From: Phycisphaera mikurensis NBRC 102666
Lineage (GTDB): Bacteria; Planctomycetota; Phycisphaerae; Phycisphaerales; SM1A02
Length of the DNA: 14,097 bases
Assembly (NCBI GenBank): GCA_945870475.1
Contig: CAMBSR010000030.1
Span: 1 to 14,097, forward strand
Direction: 5' to 3'
How positions within the stretch are numbered: the first letter of the stretch is position 1; each line of letters opens with the position of its first letter. Shown piece by piece: positions 1 to 8,864 of the stretch. The notes below the pieces were generated by a model. It saw only the letters and a list, made by a program, of their open reading frames with translations, searched no databases and was not told the DNA's origin. Both the position numbers and the translations under genes were made by a program.

Positions 1-1934
1 TCCATGAACTCGCTCATGTCGATGCGCACCATCGCCTCCTCGGTGTCGAAGAGGTACCCCGCAAGCGCCTTGCAGAGCTCGGTCTTGCCGACGCCCGTGG
101 GCCCCAGGAACAGGAAGCTGCCGATCGGCCGGTTCTGCTCGCCGAGCCCCGCGCGGTTGCGGCGCACGGCCTCGGCCACGGCCTCGACCGCTTCTGGCTG
201 CCCCACCACGCGCTTCTTCAGGTCGTCCTCGATGTGCAGGAGCTTCTGCCGCTCGCTCTCGACGAGCTTGCTGACGGGGATGCCCGTCCAGCGGCTCACC
301 ACCGCGGCGATCGCCTCGGCATCCACGTCCTCCTTCACCAGCGTGTCGCCCGTCGCCAGGCGCTTCTGCAGGTTGTCCTGCGCCGCCTGCTGCTCGGCCT
401 CCAGCGCCTTGATCTCGCCGTGCAGGATGCGCGCGGCCTTCTCGAAGTTGCCGACGCGCTGCGCCTGCTCCGCCTCGAACTTCTTCTCCTCGATGCGCTT
501 GGCGGCGTTGTTGACGAGATCGAGGTCCTTCTTCTCCGCCTGCCACTGCGAGGTGAGCCGACGATCCTCCTCCTTGAGGTCCGCGATCTCCTTCTCCGCG
601 CGTCCGAGCCGGTCCTTGCTCTCCGCGTCCTTCTCCATCTTCAGCGCCTCGCGCTCGATCTCCAGCTGCATCAGGCGGCGCCGCACCTTGTCGAGCGCGC
701 TCGGCATGCTGTCGTTCTCGATGCGCAGGCGGCTGGCCGCCTCGTCCACCAGGTCGATGGCCTTGTCCGGCAGGAACCGGTCGCTGATGTAGCGATGGCT
801 CATCTGCGCGGCAGCCACCAGCGCGCCGTCCTGGATGCGCACGTGGTGGTGCGTCTCGTACCGCGGCTTCAGCCCGCGCAGGATGGCGATGGTGTCATGC
901 ACGCTCGGCTCGCCCACATAGACGGGCTGGAAGCGCCGCTCGAACGCGGGATCCTTCTCGATGTGCTGGCGATACTCGTCGAGCGTGGTTGCGCCGATCG
1001 TCCGCAGCTCGCCGCGGCTCAGGGCCGGCTTCAGGAGCTGGCCCGCGCCCGGGCTGCCGGTGTTCGCACCCGCGCTCACCACCGTGTGGATCTCGTCGAT
1101 GAAGAGGATGATGCGCCCCTCCGCCGCGCTCACCTCGCGGATGACCGCCTTGAGGCGCTCCTCGAACTCGCCCTGGAACTTTGCGCCCGCGAGCATCTGC
1201 CCGACGTCGAGCGCCACGATGCGCACGTCCTTCATCTGCTCCGGGCAGTCGCCGTTCACGATGCGCTGCGCCAGGCCCTCCACCACGGCGGTCTTGCCGA
1301 CGCCGGGCTCGCCGATGAGCACGGGGTTGTTCTTGGTGCGGCGGCTGAGCACCTGCATGCAGCGGCGGATCTCCTCGTCGCGGCCGATGACGGGGTCGAG
1401 CTTGCCGCCCTCCGCCTTCTCCGTGAGGTCGATGCCGTACTTCTTCAGGGCTTCCATGGTGTTCTCTGCGTTGGGGTCGTTCACGTTCTTCACTCCGCTT
1501 GCGGCGCGGATCTCCTCGATTGCCTTGCGTACCTTCCGTTCGTCGGCGCCCAGCGTGGCAAGCACCTGCTTCGCCGGGGTCGCGCTCGATGCGAGCGCCA
1601 GCAGCAGGTGCTCGACGCTCGTATACGCGTCCTTCATCGACTGCGCCGCTCGCTCGGCATCACCGAGCACCTGCATCAGGGGCTGCGCCGGGCGCGGCTG
1701 CGCACCACTCACCGTGGGCATGCGGCGAAGCTCGGCATCGGTCACCTCGCGCACGCGGCGCGGCTCGATGCCTGCGCGTTCCAGCACACCGCCGGCGGGA
1801 CCGCGCGCGTCCGCCGTCAGCGCGGACAACAGGTGCAGCGGGGAATACTCCGCGTGTCCCGCGGTGTTCGCGGCCGATTGACCGGCCTGCAGCGCTTCCT
1901 GCGCCGCGTGGGTGAATTTCTCGATGGTTGCCAT
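1..1934 (-). CDS. clpB: ATP-dependent disaggregase ClpB, N-terminal 644 residues (cut by window edge)
   Basis: Hsp100 AAA+ chaperone of the cytoplasm; in known ClpB it threads aggregated proteins through a hexameric pore together with DnaK/DnaJ/GrpE. The frame is open from ATG at 1934 to base 1. Visible parts, in order: Clp N-terminal domain (about residues 1-145); first AAA+ module with Walker A GEPGVGKT at 208-215, Walker B Asp280-Glu281 followed by IH, and the Arg333-Arg334 finger pair; a charged coiled-coil middle domain (about 410-525), which separates ClpB from ClpA and ClpC; second AAA+ module with Walker A GPTGVGKT at 611-618. It stops at DMSEFM, so roughly the last 220 residues of a usual 860-870 lie outside the window. 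Motif positions match Escherichia coli ClpB within a few residues. A purine run (AGGGGG) just upstream can serve as ribosome binding site. It is the last of three co-directional genes, 117 bases after its upstream neighbour. No CIRCE element or clear heat-shock promoter was seen in that gap. Confidence 0.97.
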   Translation of the reverse strand, partial: MATIEKFTHAAQEALQAGQSAANTAGHAEYSPLHLLSALTADARGPAGGVLERAGIEPRRVREVTDAELRRMPTVSGAQPRPAQPLMQVLGDAERAAQSMKDAYTSVEHLLLALASSATPAKQVLATLGADERKVRKAIEEIRAASGVKNVNDPNAENTMEALKKYGIDLTEKAEGGKLDPVIGRDEEIRRCMQVLSRRTKNNPVLIGEPGVGKTAVVEGLAQRIVNGDCPEQMKDVRIVALDVGQMLAGAKFQGEFEERLKAVIREVSAAEGRIILFIDEIHTVVSAGANTGSPGAGQLLKPALSRGELRTIGATTLDEYRQHIEKDPAFERRFQPVYVGEPSVHDTIAILRGLKPRYETHHHVRIQDGALVAAAQMSHRYISDRFLPDKAIDLVDEAASRLRIENDSMPSALDKVRRRLMQLEIEREALKMEKDAESKDRLGRAEKEIADLKEEDRRLTSQWQAEKKDLDLVNNAAKRIEEKKFEAEQAQRVGNFEKAARILHGEIKALEAEQQAAQDNLQKRLATGDTLVKEDVDAEAIAAVVSRWTGIPVSKLVESERQKLLHIEDDLKKRVVGQPEAVEAVAEAVRRNRAGLGEQNRPIGSFLFLGPTGVGKTELCKALAGYLFDTEEAMVRIDMSEFM

Positions 1935-2051
1935 GGCCCCCTCATGGTGCAAACCGCGTGCCGAACGCCGTACCCCGCGGCGTGCGCCGGATGCACCGCA
2001 GCGACCGTCATTTCGGCGGATGCGCAGTTCCGGGACGCAGACGGGTGCCGT

Positions 2052-3041
2052 TCATGCAGTCGGCTGCCACGGCTCCGCCGGGAAGCCGGGCGGGAGCAGT
2101 TCCGGCCGCTCCTGCAGCCACGCGGCCAGCCATTCCACCGCGTCCACCAATCGCGGCCCAGGACGGTTGAACATCTGGTTGCCGTCCACCAGCATCACCG
2201 GCGACGCGATCGCCGCCGCGCTGCCAGCCGCGCCCGCACGCATCGCACGCGCCGCACGCACCGCCGGCAGCTCGTTCCACCATGCGCACCGTTCCAGCGC
2301 CGGCATCGCCGCACGCACCGCTGCAAGCGGCAGGCCGCACGGCGCCACCACCACGCGCTCGGGTGCGCTGGCAACGATTTCCTCGGGCGTGGCCACGTGG
2401 CTCTTCGCGCCCGCCGCGTTCAGTGGATGCCGCCCACCCGCAAGCGTGATGAGTTCCGGCGTCCAATGCCCGCCCACGAACGGCGGATCGCACCACTCCA
2501 GGAACAGCACCGACGGCCCGTCCGTGAACGGCGTGCCCTGCTCGCCCGCCGTCCACACGCGGTCGCGCAGCGTGGTGGCGGCGGCCTGCGCCTCGGCGGA
2601 ACGGCCCACGGCATCGCCCACCGCCAGCAGGTCGTCGAGCACCTGCCAGACCGTCGTCGGGTTGAGGTTCACGATGCGCGGCGGCTTCGGCAGCGTGCGC
2701 GCAATGCGCTCCACGCTCCGCAGGTCGATGCTGCACACCTCGCAGAGGTCCTGCGTGAGTATCACGTCGGGCGCGAGCGATCGCAGCAGTTCCTCGTCGA
2801 TCCGGTAGAGCGATTCACCGGACGCCATCGATGCACGCACCGCCGCGTCGATGGCCGCCTGGTCCACGAGTGCGTCGGCACCGACAGCCGCCGTGTGCGC
2901 GATGCGCGCGGACGTCAGCACCGGGACACGCGTCGCAGCCGGCGGCCAGTCGCACTCATGGCTGCGGCCGACCAGCAGGTCGCCGGCGCCCGCCGCAAAG
3001 AGCAGTTCGGTGGCCGATGGAAGCAGGCTGACGACGCGCAT
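2052..3041 (-). CDS. Cobalamin-type ABC substrate-binding-like protein without signal peptide
   Basis: 329 residues of the BtuF/FepB-like periplasmic-binding superfamily (COG0614), the branch usually annotated as cobalamin-binding protein. It opens directly with the first fold strand, VVSLLPSATELLFAAG, followed by SHECDWP at 27-33. A CxxC pair sits at Cys100/Cys103 within LTQDLCEVC, EWCDPPFVGGHWTPEL starts at 182, and DGNQMFNRPGPRLVDA lies near the C-terminus; these blocks are typical of this branch. Classical BtuF has a Sec signal peptide, but none is visible here, and the family core starts at residue 2, so the start at 3041 is well supported. It is therefore probably cytoplasmic or exported by another route. 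No permease or ATPase gene lies beside it, so ligand and role are unproven. It sits 84 bases downstream of glmS and 117 bases upstream of clpB on the same strand. No Shine-Dalgarno is obvious. Confidence 0.85.
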   Translation of the reverse strand: MRVVSLLPSATELLFAAGAGDLLVGRSHECDWPPAATRVPVLTSARIAHTAAVGADALVDQAAIDAAVRASMASGESLYRIDEELLRSLAPDVILTQDLCEVCSIDLRSVERIARTLPKPPRIVNLNPTTVWQVLDDLLAVGDAVGRSAEAQAAATTLRDRVWTAGEQGTPFTDGPSVLFLEWCDPPFVGGHWTPELITLAGGRHPLNAAGAKSHVATPEEIVASAPERVVVAPCGLPLAAVRAAMPALERCAWWNELPAVRAARAMRAGAAGSAAAIASPVMLVDGNQMFNRPGPRLVDAVEWLAAWLQERPELLPPGFPAEPWQPTA

Positions 3042-3108
3042 GGCGCAGACGATAGTCCGCGCAGCGCCGCGCGAGGATCCGCTCCGTCACGAAGCGCAAT
3101 GAACGACA

Positions 3109-3122
3109 GGCGCCGACGCGCC
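3109..3122 (-). terminator. Small GC hairpin behind the glmS stop
   Basis: Read on the minus strand, GGCGC-GTCG-GCGCC forms a perfect 5-bp stem with a 4-base loop, 3 bases beyond the glmS stop codon (3126-3128). No U-tract follows, so it is not a classical intrinsic terminator. In DNA this GC-rich such a stem can arise by chance. It could instead be a 3'-end stabiliser or mean nothing. Confidence 0.2.
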
Positions 3123-3125
3123 CGG

Positions 3126-4967
<1,842 letters not shown>

Positions 4968-5112
4968 GGTCGATGAGGTCCTTGGTGAAGAGGGTCGCCG
5001 GATCGGCCGACGCTCCAGTGGTCAGATGGGATATTGTCGACAAAACCCGCCCCGGTCGATCCCGAAGTTCTCAAGATCTCCACGTTCCCAACGGCAAACT
5101 CAACAGAAACTC
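4968..5112. promoter_or_regulatory. Divergent control region between glmS and the folate cyclo-ligase gene
   Basis: This stretch must hold the promoter of glmS and probably that of the plus-strand gene cluster. It is less GC-rich than the flanking genes. It contains a perfect 10-bp palindrome, TTGTCGACAA, at 5034-5043, overlapping a TATTGT (5032-5037) that resembles a -10 box on the plus strand. No convincing -35 partner was found on either strand. There is no sign of a glmS ribozyme core. An operator role for the palindrome is inference only. Confidence 0.35.
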
Positions 5113-5772
5113 TTGCCTGACAATAACTTCCAACCTCCGTTGCCCCCGGGCGCCAGCGAGCCCAAAGTGGCCTTCCGGGCATGGGTCCGGCAGGTCAGCA
5201 AGGGCCTTCCGCCGCAGGATCTTGCGGCGATCAGCACGGCTTCCTGTGCCAATCTTGTGGGGATCTTGGCCGATCATGCGGGGAACGCGGATCCGCGGTA
5301 TCTGATGGTCTACGTGCCGATTCGCGGGGAAATTGACCCGATCTTCGCCAATCGATGGGCGATTTCGCACGATTGGCACCTGGCGGTCGGCCGCGCCACC
5401 TCGCGGACATCCGTTCTCCAGCCCGTGGCGGTGGAACCGGCCGACCTCGGCCCGGACGGCTGGCTCCGCGACCGCTGCGAAACCGACGCCTGGGACATGC
5501 TGGTCCCGCGAAACCACGTTCCGATCCGAGCAGCATCGCTGACGGCCGTGGTGGTGCCGGGCCTCGCCTTCGACCGCCGCGGCCATCGCCTGGGTCGCGG
5601 CGCCGGCGTCTATGACCGGTTCCTCGCCACCCTGCCGCCGAACGTCCTGCGGATCGGACTCGCCCCCGCCGCGCTCGTGGTGCCCGAACTCCCCACCGAG
5701 CCGCACGACGTGCCGATGCACTTCGTGGTCACCGAGCGCGAGGTGATTGCCGCCAACGCACCCGGGCGCTGA
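5113..5772 (+). CDS. 5-formyltetrahydrofolate cyclo-ligase family protein
   Basis: The family (5-FCL or MTHFS; also called fthC, ygfA or fau) uses ATP to convert 5-formyl-THF to 5,10-methenyl-THF, recycling folate in the cytoplasm. The diagnostic block is PGLAFDRRGHRLGRGAGVYD at 149-168 (numbered from the TTG at 5113), the nucleotide and folate binding signature near the C-terminus. The N-terminal KVAFRAWVRQ (18-27) fits the usual basic first helix, and VYVPIRGEID (67-76) fits the second conserved strand. From 5113 the product is 219 residues, a little longer than the roughly 180-200 usual. The start is uncertain: in-frame alternatives are ATG 5026, TTG 5140 and GTG 5167, and an ATG at 4966 would overlap the glmS start. 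None has a clear Shine-Dalgarno; 5113 leaves a plausible short extension before the first conserved lysine. It is probably first in the plus-strand cluster, 118 bases before the transpeptidase gene. Confidence 0.88.
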   Translation: MPDNNFQPPLPPGASEPKVAFRAWVRQVSKGLPPQDLAAISTASCANLVGILADHAGNADPRYLMVYVPIRGEIDPIFANRWAISHDWHLAVGRATSRTSVLQPVAVEPADLGPDGWLRDRCETDAWDMLVPRNHVPIRAASLTAVVVPGLAFDRRGHRLGRGAGVYDRFLATLPPNVLRIGLAPAALVVPELPTEPHDVPMHFVVTEREVIAANAPGR

Positions 5773-5789
5773 CGACGCGCGCAACGATC

Positions 5790-5806
5790 CCCGCAATCAC
5801 TGCGGG
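5790..5806 (+). terminator. Possible hairpin after the folate cyclo-ligase gene
   Basis: CCCGCA-ATCAC-TGCGGG gives a perfect 6-bp stem with a 5-base loop, 17 bases after the stop codon at 5770-5772. It is followed by AAATTG and not by a T-run, so any termination would be inefficient. It could equally sit in the leader of the downstream transpeptidase gene. Confidence 0.25.
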
Positions 5807-5890
5807 AAATTGTGGCACAATGCCGATGTTCGCAGGATGCGCGGCATCGGACGCCGCGCGAAGTCGCACCGCCTGCACACGAGGTCAAGG

Positions 5891-7102
5891 ATGACCCTTC
5901 CCAGCCAGTCGCCCCGTATCAACCCGCCCGCCTCCTCCGGAGCCCGCAGCGCGCAGAGCATGCGCTCGCTGTTCGTGGCCGTGGCCGCCATCGGCCTCGG
6001 CGGCGCCGCGGCCGGCTGGTTCCTCACGCACAAGAGCGAAGCGCCGGAGAGCACGGAGCAGACCGCGTCCACGGAGTCGGTGGCTGACCCGCTGAGCACC
6101 GACGCAGCGAACGGCGCGGCAACGCCCGTCGCCGTCAACTACGACCCGGCCACGGGCAACGCTGCCACCACCGGAACCACCGTTCCCGCGGGCACCGTCG
6201 TCACCAACCCGACCACGCCGCTCGGCACCGCCACCACCACGCCGGTGGCCACGGCCAACAACGCCGTCGCCAACGCTGCCACTGCCGGCATCGCCGGCAC
6301 GCCGGGCACCGCGCCCACCACGCCGGCCGCGGGCATCGGCAACGCCACGCAGCGCATCCAGCAGGCCGTCGCCATGACCGACAGCGATCCGGTCCGCGCC
6401 CGCGCCGAGCTGACGCGCCTCCTCGATTCCAACGCCCTCAGCGCAGCCGAGCGCACCCAGGCCTACGCCGGCATCAACAAGCTGGCGGAGAAGCTCTTCT
6501 TCTCCCCCAAGATCGTGGCCGGCGATACCGTCAGCCAGAGCTACGTGGTGAAGAAGGGCGACAGCCTGGCCAAGATCAGCAGCCGCGAGAAGCTGGGCAC
6601 CGATTGGCGCTTCGTGCAGCGCATCAACGGCATGGCCAGCGAGAAGGCGCTCCGTCCGGACATGCGCCTCAAGCTTGCGCACGGACCGTTCGATGCCGAG
6701 GTGGTGAAGGCCGACCTCCGCATCAACATCTACGCCGGCACCGGCAGCGACCGCGTGATGGTGGCCAGCTTCCCCTGCGGCACGGGTACCAACGACTCGA
6801 CGCCCGTCGGCACCTTCAAGGTCCGCAGCGGCTCCAAGCTGATCGACCCGCAGTGGACCAACCCGCGCACCGGCGAGAAGTTCGCGGCCAACGACCCGAA
6901 GAACCCGATCGGCGAGCGCTGGATCGGCCTGCAGGGCACCACGCCCGACACCGCCAAGTTCACCGGCTACGGTATCCACGGCACCACCGAGCCGCAGTCG
7001 ATCGGCCAGCAGATGTCGATGGGCTGCGTGCGCCTCGGCGATGCCGAGGTGGAAGTGGTCTACGAGCTGATCGGCGAGCAGAGCACGATCGTCATCCGCT
7101 GA
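5891..7102 (+). CDS. Membrane-anchored LysM and L,D-transpeptidase (YkuD) protein
   Basis: Predicted cell-wall enzyme forming peptidoglycan cross-links, or attaching proteins to peptidoglycan, by an L,D-transpeptidase reaction. From ATG 5891 it has 403 residues. This start is preferred over upstream in-frame codons because GAGGT at 5881-5885 lies at ribosome-binding distance and a transmembrane or uncleaved signal segment (about 26-45) then falls near the N-terminus. Next come a low-complexity Ala/Thr/Pro/Gly/Asn spacer (about 50-150), a short helical stretch (155-205), a LysM domain starting YVVKKGDSLAKISSREKLG (218-236, running to about 262), and the YkuD domain (about 276-402). The catalytic signature is present: IHGTTEPQSIG starts at 362 with His363, and SMGCVRL at 376-382 holds nucleophile Cys379. 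The topology implies the catalytic part is outside the cytoplasmic membrane, with LysM binding glycan. The stop overlaps the start of the following cupin gene. Which L,D-transpeptidase subtype it is cannot be told from sequence alone. Confidence 0.93.
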   Translation: MTLPSQSPRINPPASSGARSAQSMRSLFVAVAAIGLGGAAAGWFLTHKSEAPESTEQTASTESVADPLSTDAANGAATPVAVNYDPATGNAATTGTTVPAGTVVTNPTTPLGTATTTPVATANNAVANAATAGIAGTPGTAPTTPAAGIGNATQRIQQAVAMTDSDPVRARAELTRLLDSNALSAAERTQAYAGINKLAEKLFFSPKIVAGDTVSQSYVVKKGDSLAKISSREKLGTDWRFVQRINGMASEKALRPDMRLKLAHGPFDAEVVKADLRINIYAGTGSDRVMVASFPCGTGTNDSTPVGTFKVRSGSKLIDPQWTNPRTGEKFAANDPKNPIGERWIGLQGTTPDTAKFTGYGIHGTTEPQSIGQQMSMGCVRLGDAEVEVVYELIGEQSTIVIR

Positions 7103-7536
7103 TGCAGCCGTCGCGCTCGGCACAGGAAACCGTCTCCGCCCTCGGGTTGGCTCGCCACCCCGAGGGCGGTTTCTTTCGCGAGACCTTCCGCGCGCCGGAC
7201 GCGCCGCGCGGCGCAAGCACGTCGATCCTCTTCCTGCTGCCCGCCGGCGAACGAAGCCGCTGGCACCGCGTGGACGCCGACGAGCACTGGCTGTTCCACG
7301 ACGGCGACGCGCTGGAGCTGGAGATCGCGAAGCCAGACGGCAGCGACCGCCAGGTGATCATGCTTGGCGCGAACCTTGTGGCCGGCCACGCACCGCAGGC
7401 CGTGGTTCCCCGCGGCTGGTGGCAGGCGGCGCGATCGACGGGCGCATGGTCGCTGGTCGGCTGCGTGGTGGCGCCGGCGTTCGAGTTCGTGCATTTCGAG
7501 ATGGCGCCCGAAGGCTGGGAACCCGGCGCGGCCTGA
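7102..7536 (+). CDS. DUF985 (cupin_5) family cupin protein
   Basis: 144 residues of the cupin_5 (DUF985) family, a single compact cupin barrel. Conserved blocks: HPEGGFFRETFR (19-30), STSILFLL (39-46), SRWHRVDADEHWLFHDGD (52-69), PRGWWQAA (103-110), and WSLVGCVVAPAFEFVHFEM near the end. No signal peptide is visible, so it is probably cytoplasmic. Some homologues are annotated as sugar epimerase-like or metal-binding cupins, but the substrate here is unknown. The ATG overlaps the preceding stop (TGATG at 7100-7104), implying translational coupling to the transpeptidase gene. There is no separate ribosome binding site. Family assignment is firm; biochemical role is open. Confidence 0.9.
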   Translation: MQPSRSAQETVSALGLARHPEGGFFRETFRAPDAPRGASTSILFLLPAGERSRWHRVDADEHWLFHDGDALELEIAKPDGSDRQVIMLGANLVAGHAPQAVVPRGWWQAARSTGAWSLVGCVVAPAFEFVHFEMAPEGWEPGAA

Positions 7537-7695
7537 GCCTGCGGCGGTGCAATGGTCGGGAACCTGCCGTCGGGCATTGAACTGAAGGCCGCCGAAAAAA
7601 TCTCATCCGCCCTGTGGCACGCGCTTCAGGAGCAGCGCCCTACGGCGGGGTCTACCAAGTGAGTATGGTGGCGTACGACGCCAAGGACAATCGCC

Positions 7696-7710
7696 TCGAA
7701 CTTCGTTCGA
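7696..7710 (-). terminator. Hairpin just beyond the stop of the 382-residue exported protein gene
   Basis: On the minus strand TCGAAC-GAA-GTTCGA is a perfect 6-bp stem with a 3-base loop, beginning 4 bases after the stop codon (7715-7717). No U-tract follows, so it may be a 3'-end stabiliser or a weak terminator. Its exactness and placement in comparatively AT-rich DNA make it more credible than the GC-only stems elsewhere in the window. Confidence 0.35.
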
Positions 7711-7714
7711 CCTC

Positions 7715-8863
7715 TCAATTTCCACCGGCGTGTGCACCGACCGCACCTACTTGGTCGTTCGACGAGCGAACCACGTCAAGGGCCATCTGGTGCGTGATCG
7801 CGAGACGCTCCAGGTTCGACGCTGATTCTCCTGCGGAGATTTCAGCGACCGGCGGAGGAAGTAGGCGCGATCCGCAAAGGCGCGGATAGATGCCATCGGC
7901 AGTCGTCCACCAACCCTGCTCGTCGACGAGTTCGGCAATTTGGTGCCACTGTTGGGTCACTCGACTGCGGACGGAATCATCACCACAGTCGATGGGAACA
8001 CCGACCGGCGACCGCTGCATGGCCGCAGATTTCAGACGGTCCACAACGGCAAACCTTTCCTCGCATTCATCGTCCGCAGGATGCAGGGCCAACGCGAAGG
8101 TAGCCGCCCAGCGCAGATTGCTCGTTGCGATCAGTATGGACGAATCAAGAAATTCGCGGCTGGCGGAATAGGTCGCGTCTGGCGCCGTAGTGCCCGCAAC
8201 GACTGCTGCGTTGGCCTCCAGCTGGCGTCCCCTGGCCCGCAACTTCCGGTTCCAGATCGGATGCATTTCCACGAAATACTGTTCCACTGCCGTAGCGATA
8301 CGTCCCTGAGCAGCTCCGGTTACCTCAACGAGTGGCGAAAGATCCACGCAGCCACCCTCGATCGGAACCGGAAGCGCCGCACCGCGCCATGCTGCGATTC
8401 GCCCCTTCACTGAATCGGCATCGGCCGGATCTCGGTCGCATGCTCCGCAGATCTGTTCGAGCACTACTGCCTCACGCGCGGTCCGTCGTGCATTCGCCCG
8501 CTGCCTCTCGCGCACCGCTTCCGCGTACAACGAAACCGCCTCCGGATTGGATCGCCAGCCGCCAGGATCCGAACGATGCGCCGCAAGCTGCCGCTCGGCG
8601 GCCCGCAATCGAGCGAACTCCCTGGCGTCTGCAGCGCGCTCGGCGACCACCCAGTGCCGAATCAAGACTTCGCAGGTCTCGAGCTCGTCAGCCGATCTCG
8701 CCCAGATCTGGGCTGGCGCCCGAAACAACTCCTCCGAAGGCATCTCGTAAAGCCCCAGATCTACTCGCGGTCCGCCTGCGGCGCCCGGAAATGGCTGATC
8801 TTGGCCGGGTGTGCCCGAAAGTAGACCTGCCACGCTCAACAGGAATAGGAAGGGTTGCGTCAT
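7715..8863 (-). CDS. Exported helical protein of unknown function
   Basis: 382 residues; I do not recognise a family. ATG at 8863 gives a hydrophobic N-terminal signal sequence (MTQPFLFLLSVAGLLSG, about 1-18), likely cleaved near residue 20. The rest is rich in Ala, Arg and Glu and looks mostly helical. Seven cysteines (64, 139, 142, 172, 267, 293, 330) are compatible with disulfides outside the cytoplasm. Residues 120-205, including VDLSPLVEV and a helix ending QYFVEM, resemble residues 120-205 of the 851-residue lipoprotein encoded at 11313-13868 in spacing and hydrophobic pattern; this is a by-eye alignment. Its start lies one base after the stop of the cysteine-rich gene upstream (TAA-G-ATG), so the two are probably one transcript. 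Base composition is less GC-biased than in the housekeeping genes. No Shine-Dalgarno is visible, in line with coupled translation. Confidence 0.75.
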   Translation of the reverse strand: MTQPFLFLLSVAGLLSGTPGQDQPFPGAAGGPRVDLGLYEMPSEELFRAPAQIWARSADELETCEVLIRHWVVAERAADAREFARLRAAERQLAAHRSDPGGWRSNPEAVSLYAEAVRERQRANARRTAREAVVLEQICGACDRDPADADSVKGRIAAWRGAALPVPIEGGCVDLSPLVEVTGAAQGRIATAVEQYFVEMHPIWNRKLRARGRQLEANAAVVAGTTAPDATYSASREFLDSSILIATSNLRWAATFALALHPADDECEERFAVVDRLKSAAMQRSPVGVPIDCGDDSVRSRVTQQWHQIAELVDEQGWWTTADGIYPRLCGSRLLPPPVAEISAGESASNLERLAITHQMALDVVRSSNDQVGAVGAHAGGN

Positions 8864-8864
8864 C

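Noticed and set aside
1935..2051. CIRCE (HrcA) operator or clear heat-shock promoter upstream of clpB
   Set aside because: No TTAGCACTC-N9-GAGTGCTAA-like inverted repeat is present. Transcription may come from upstream of glmS.
4968..5112. glmS ribozyme
   Set aside because: The region is short, no ribozyme core or pseudoknot pattern is seen, and that class is typical of Firmicutes-type glmS leaders.
5813..5818. TGGCAC resembling a sigma-54 -24 element before the transpeptidase gene
   Set aside because: The required TTGCA/T at -12 is absent; CGATG stands there (5824-5828).
5885..7216. 443-codon minus-strand frame antisense to the L,D-transpeptidase
   Set aside because: Translation is Gly/Arg/Ala/His-rich low complexity, while the plus strand encodes LysM and YkuD domains with an intact catalytic Cys and His.
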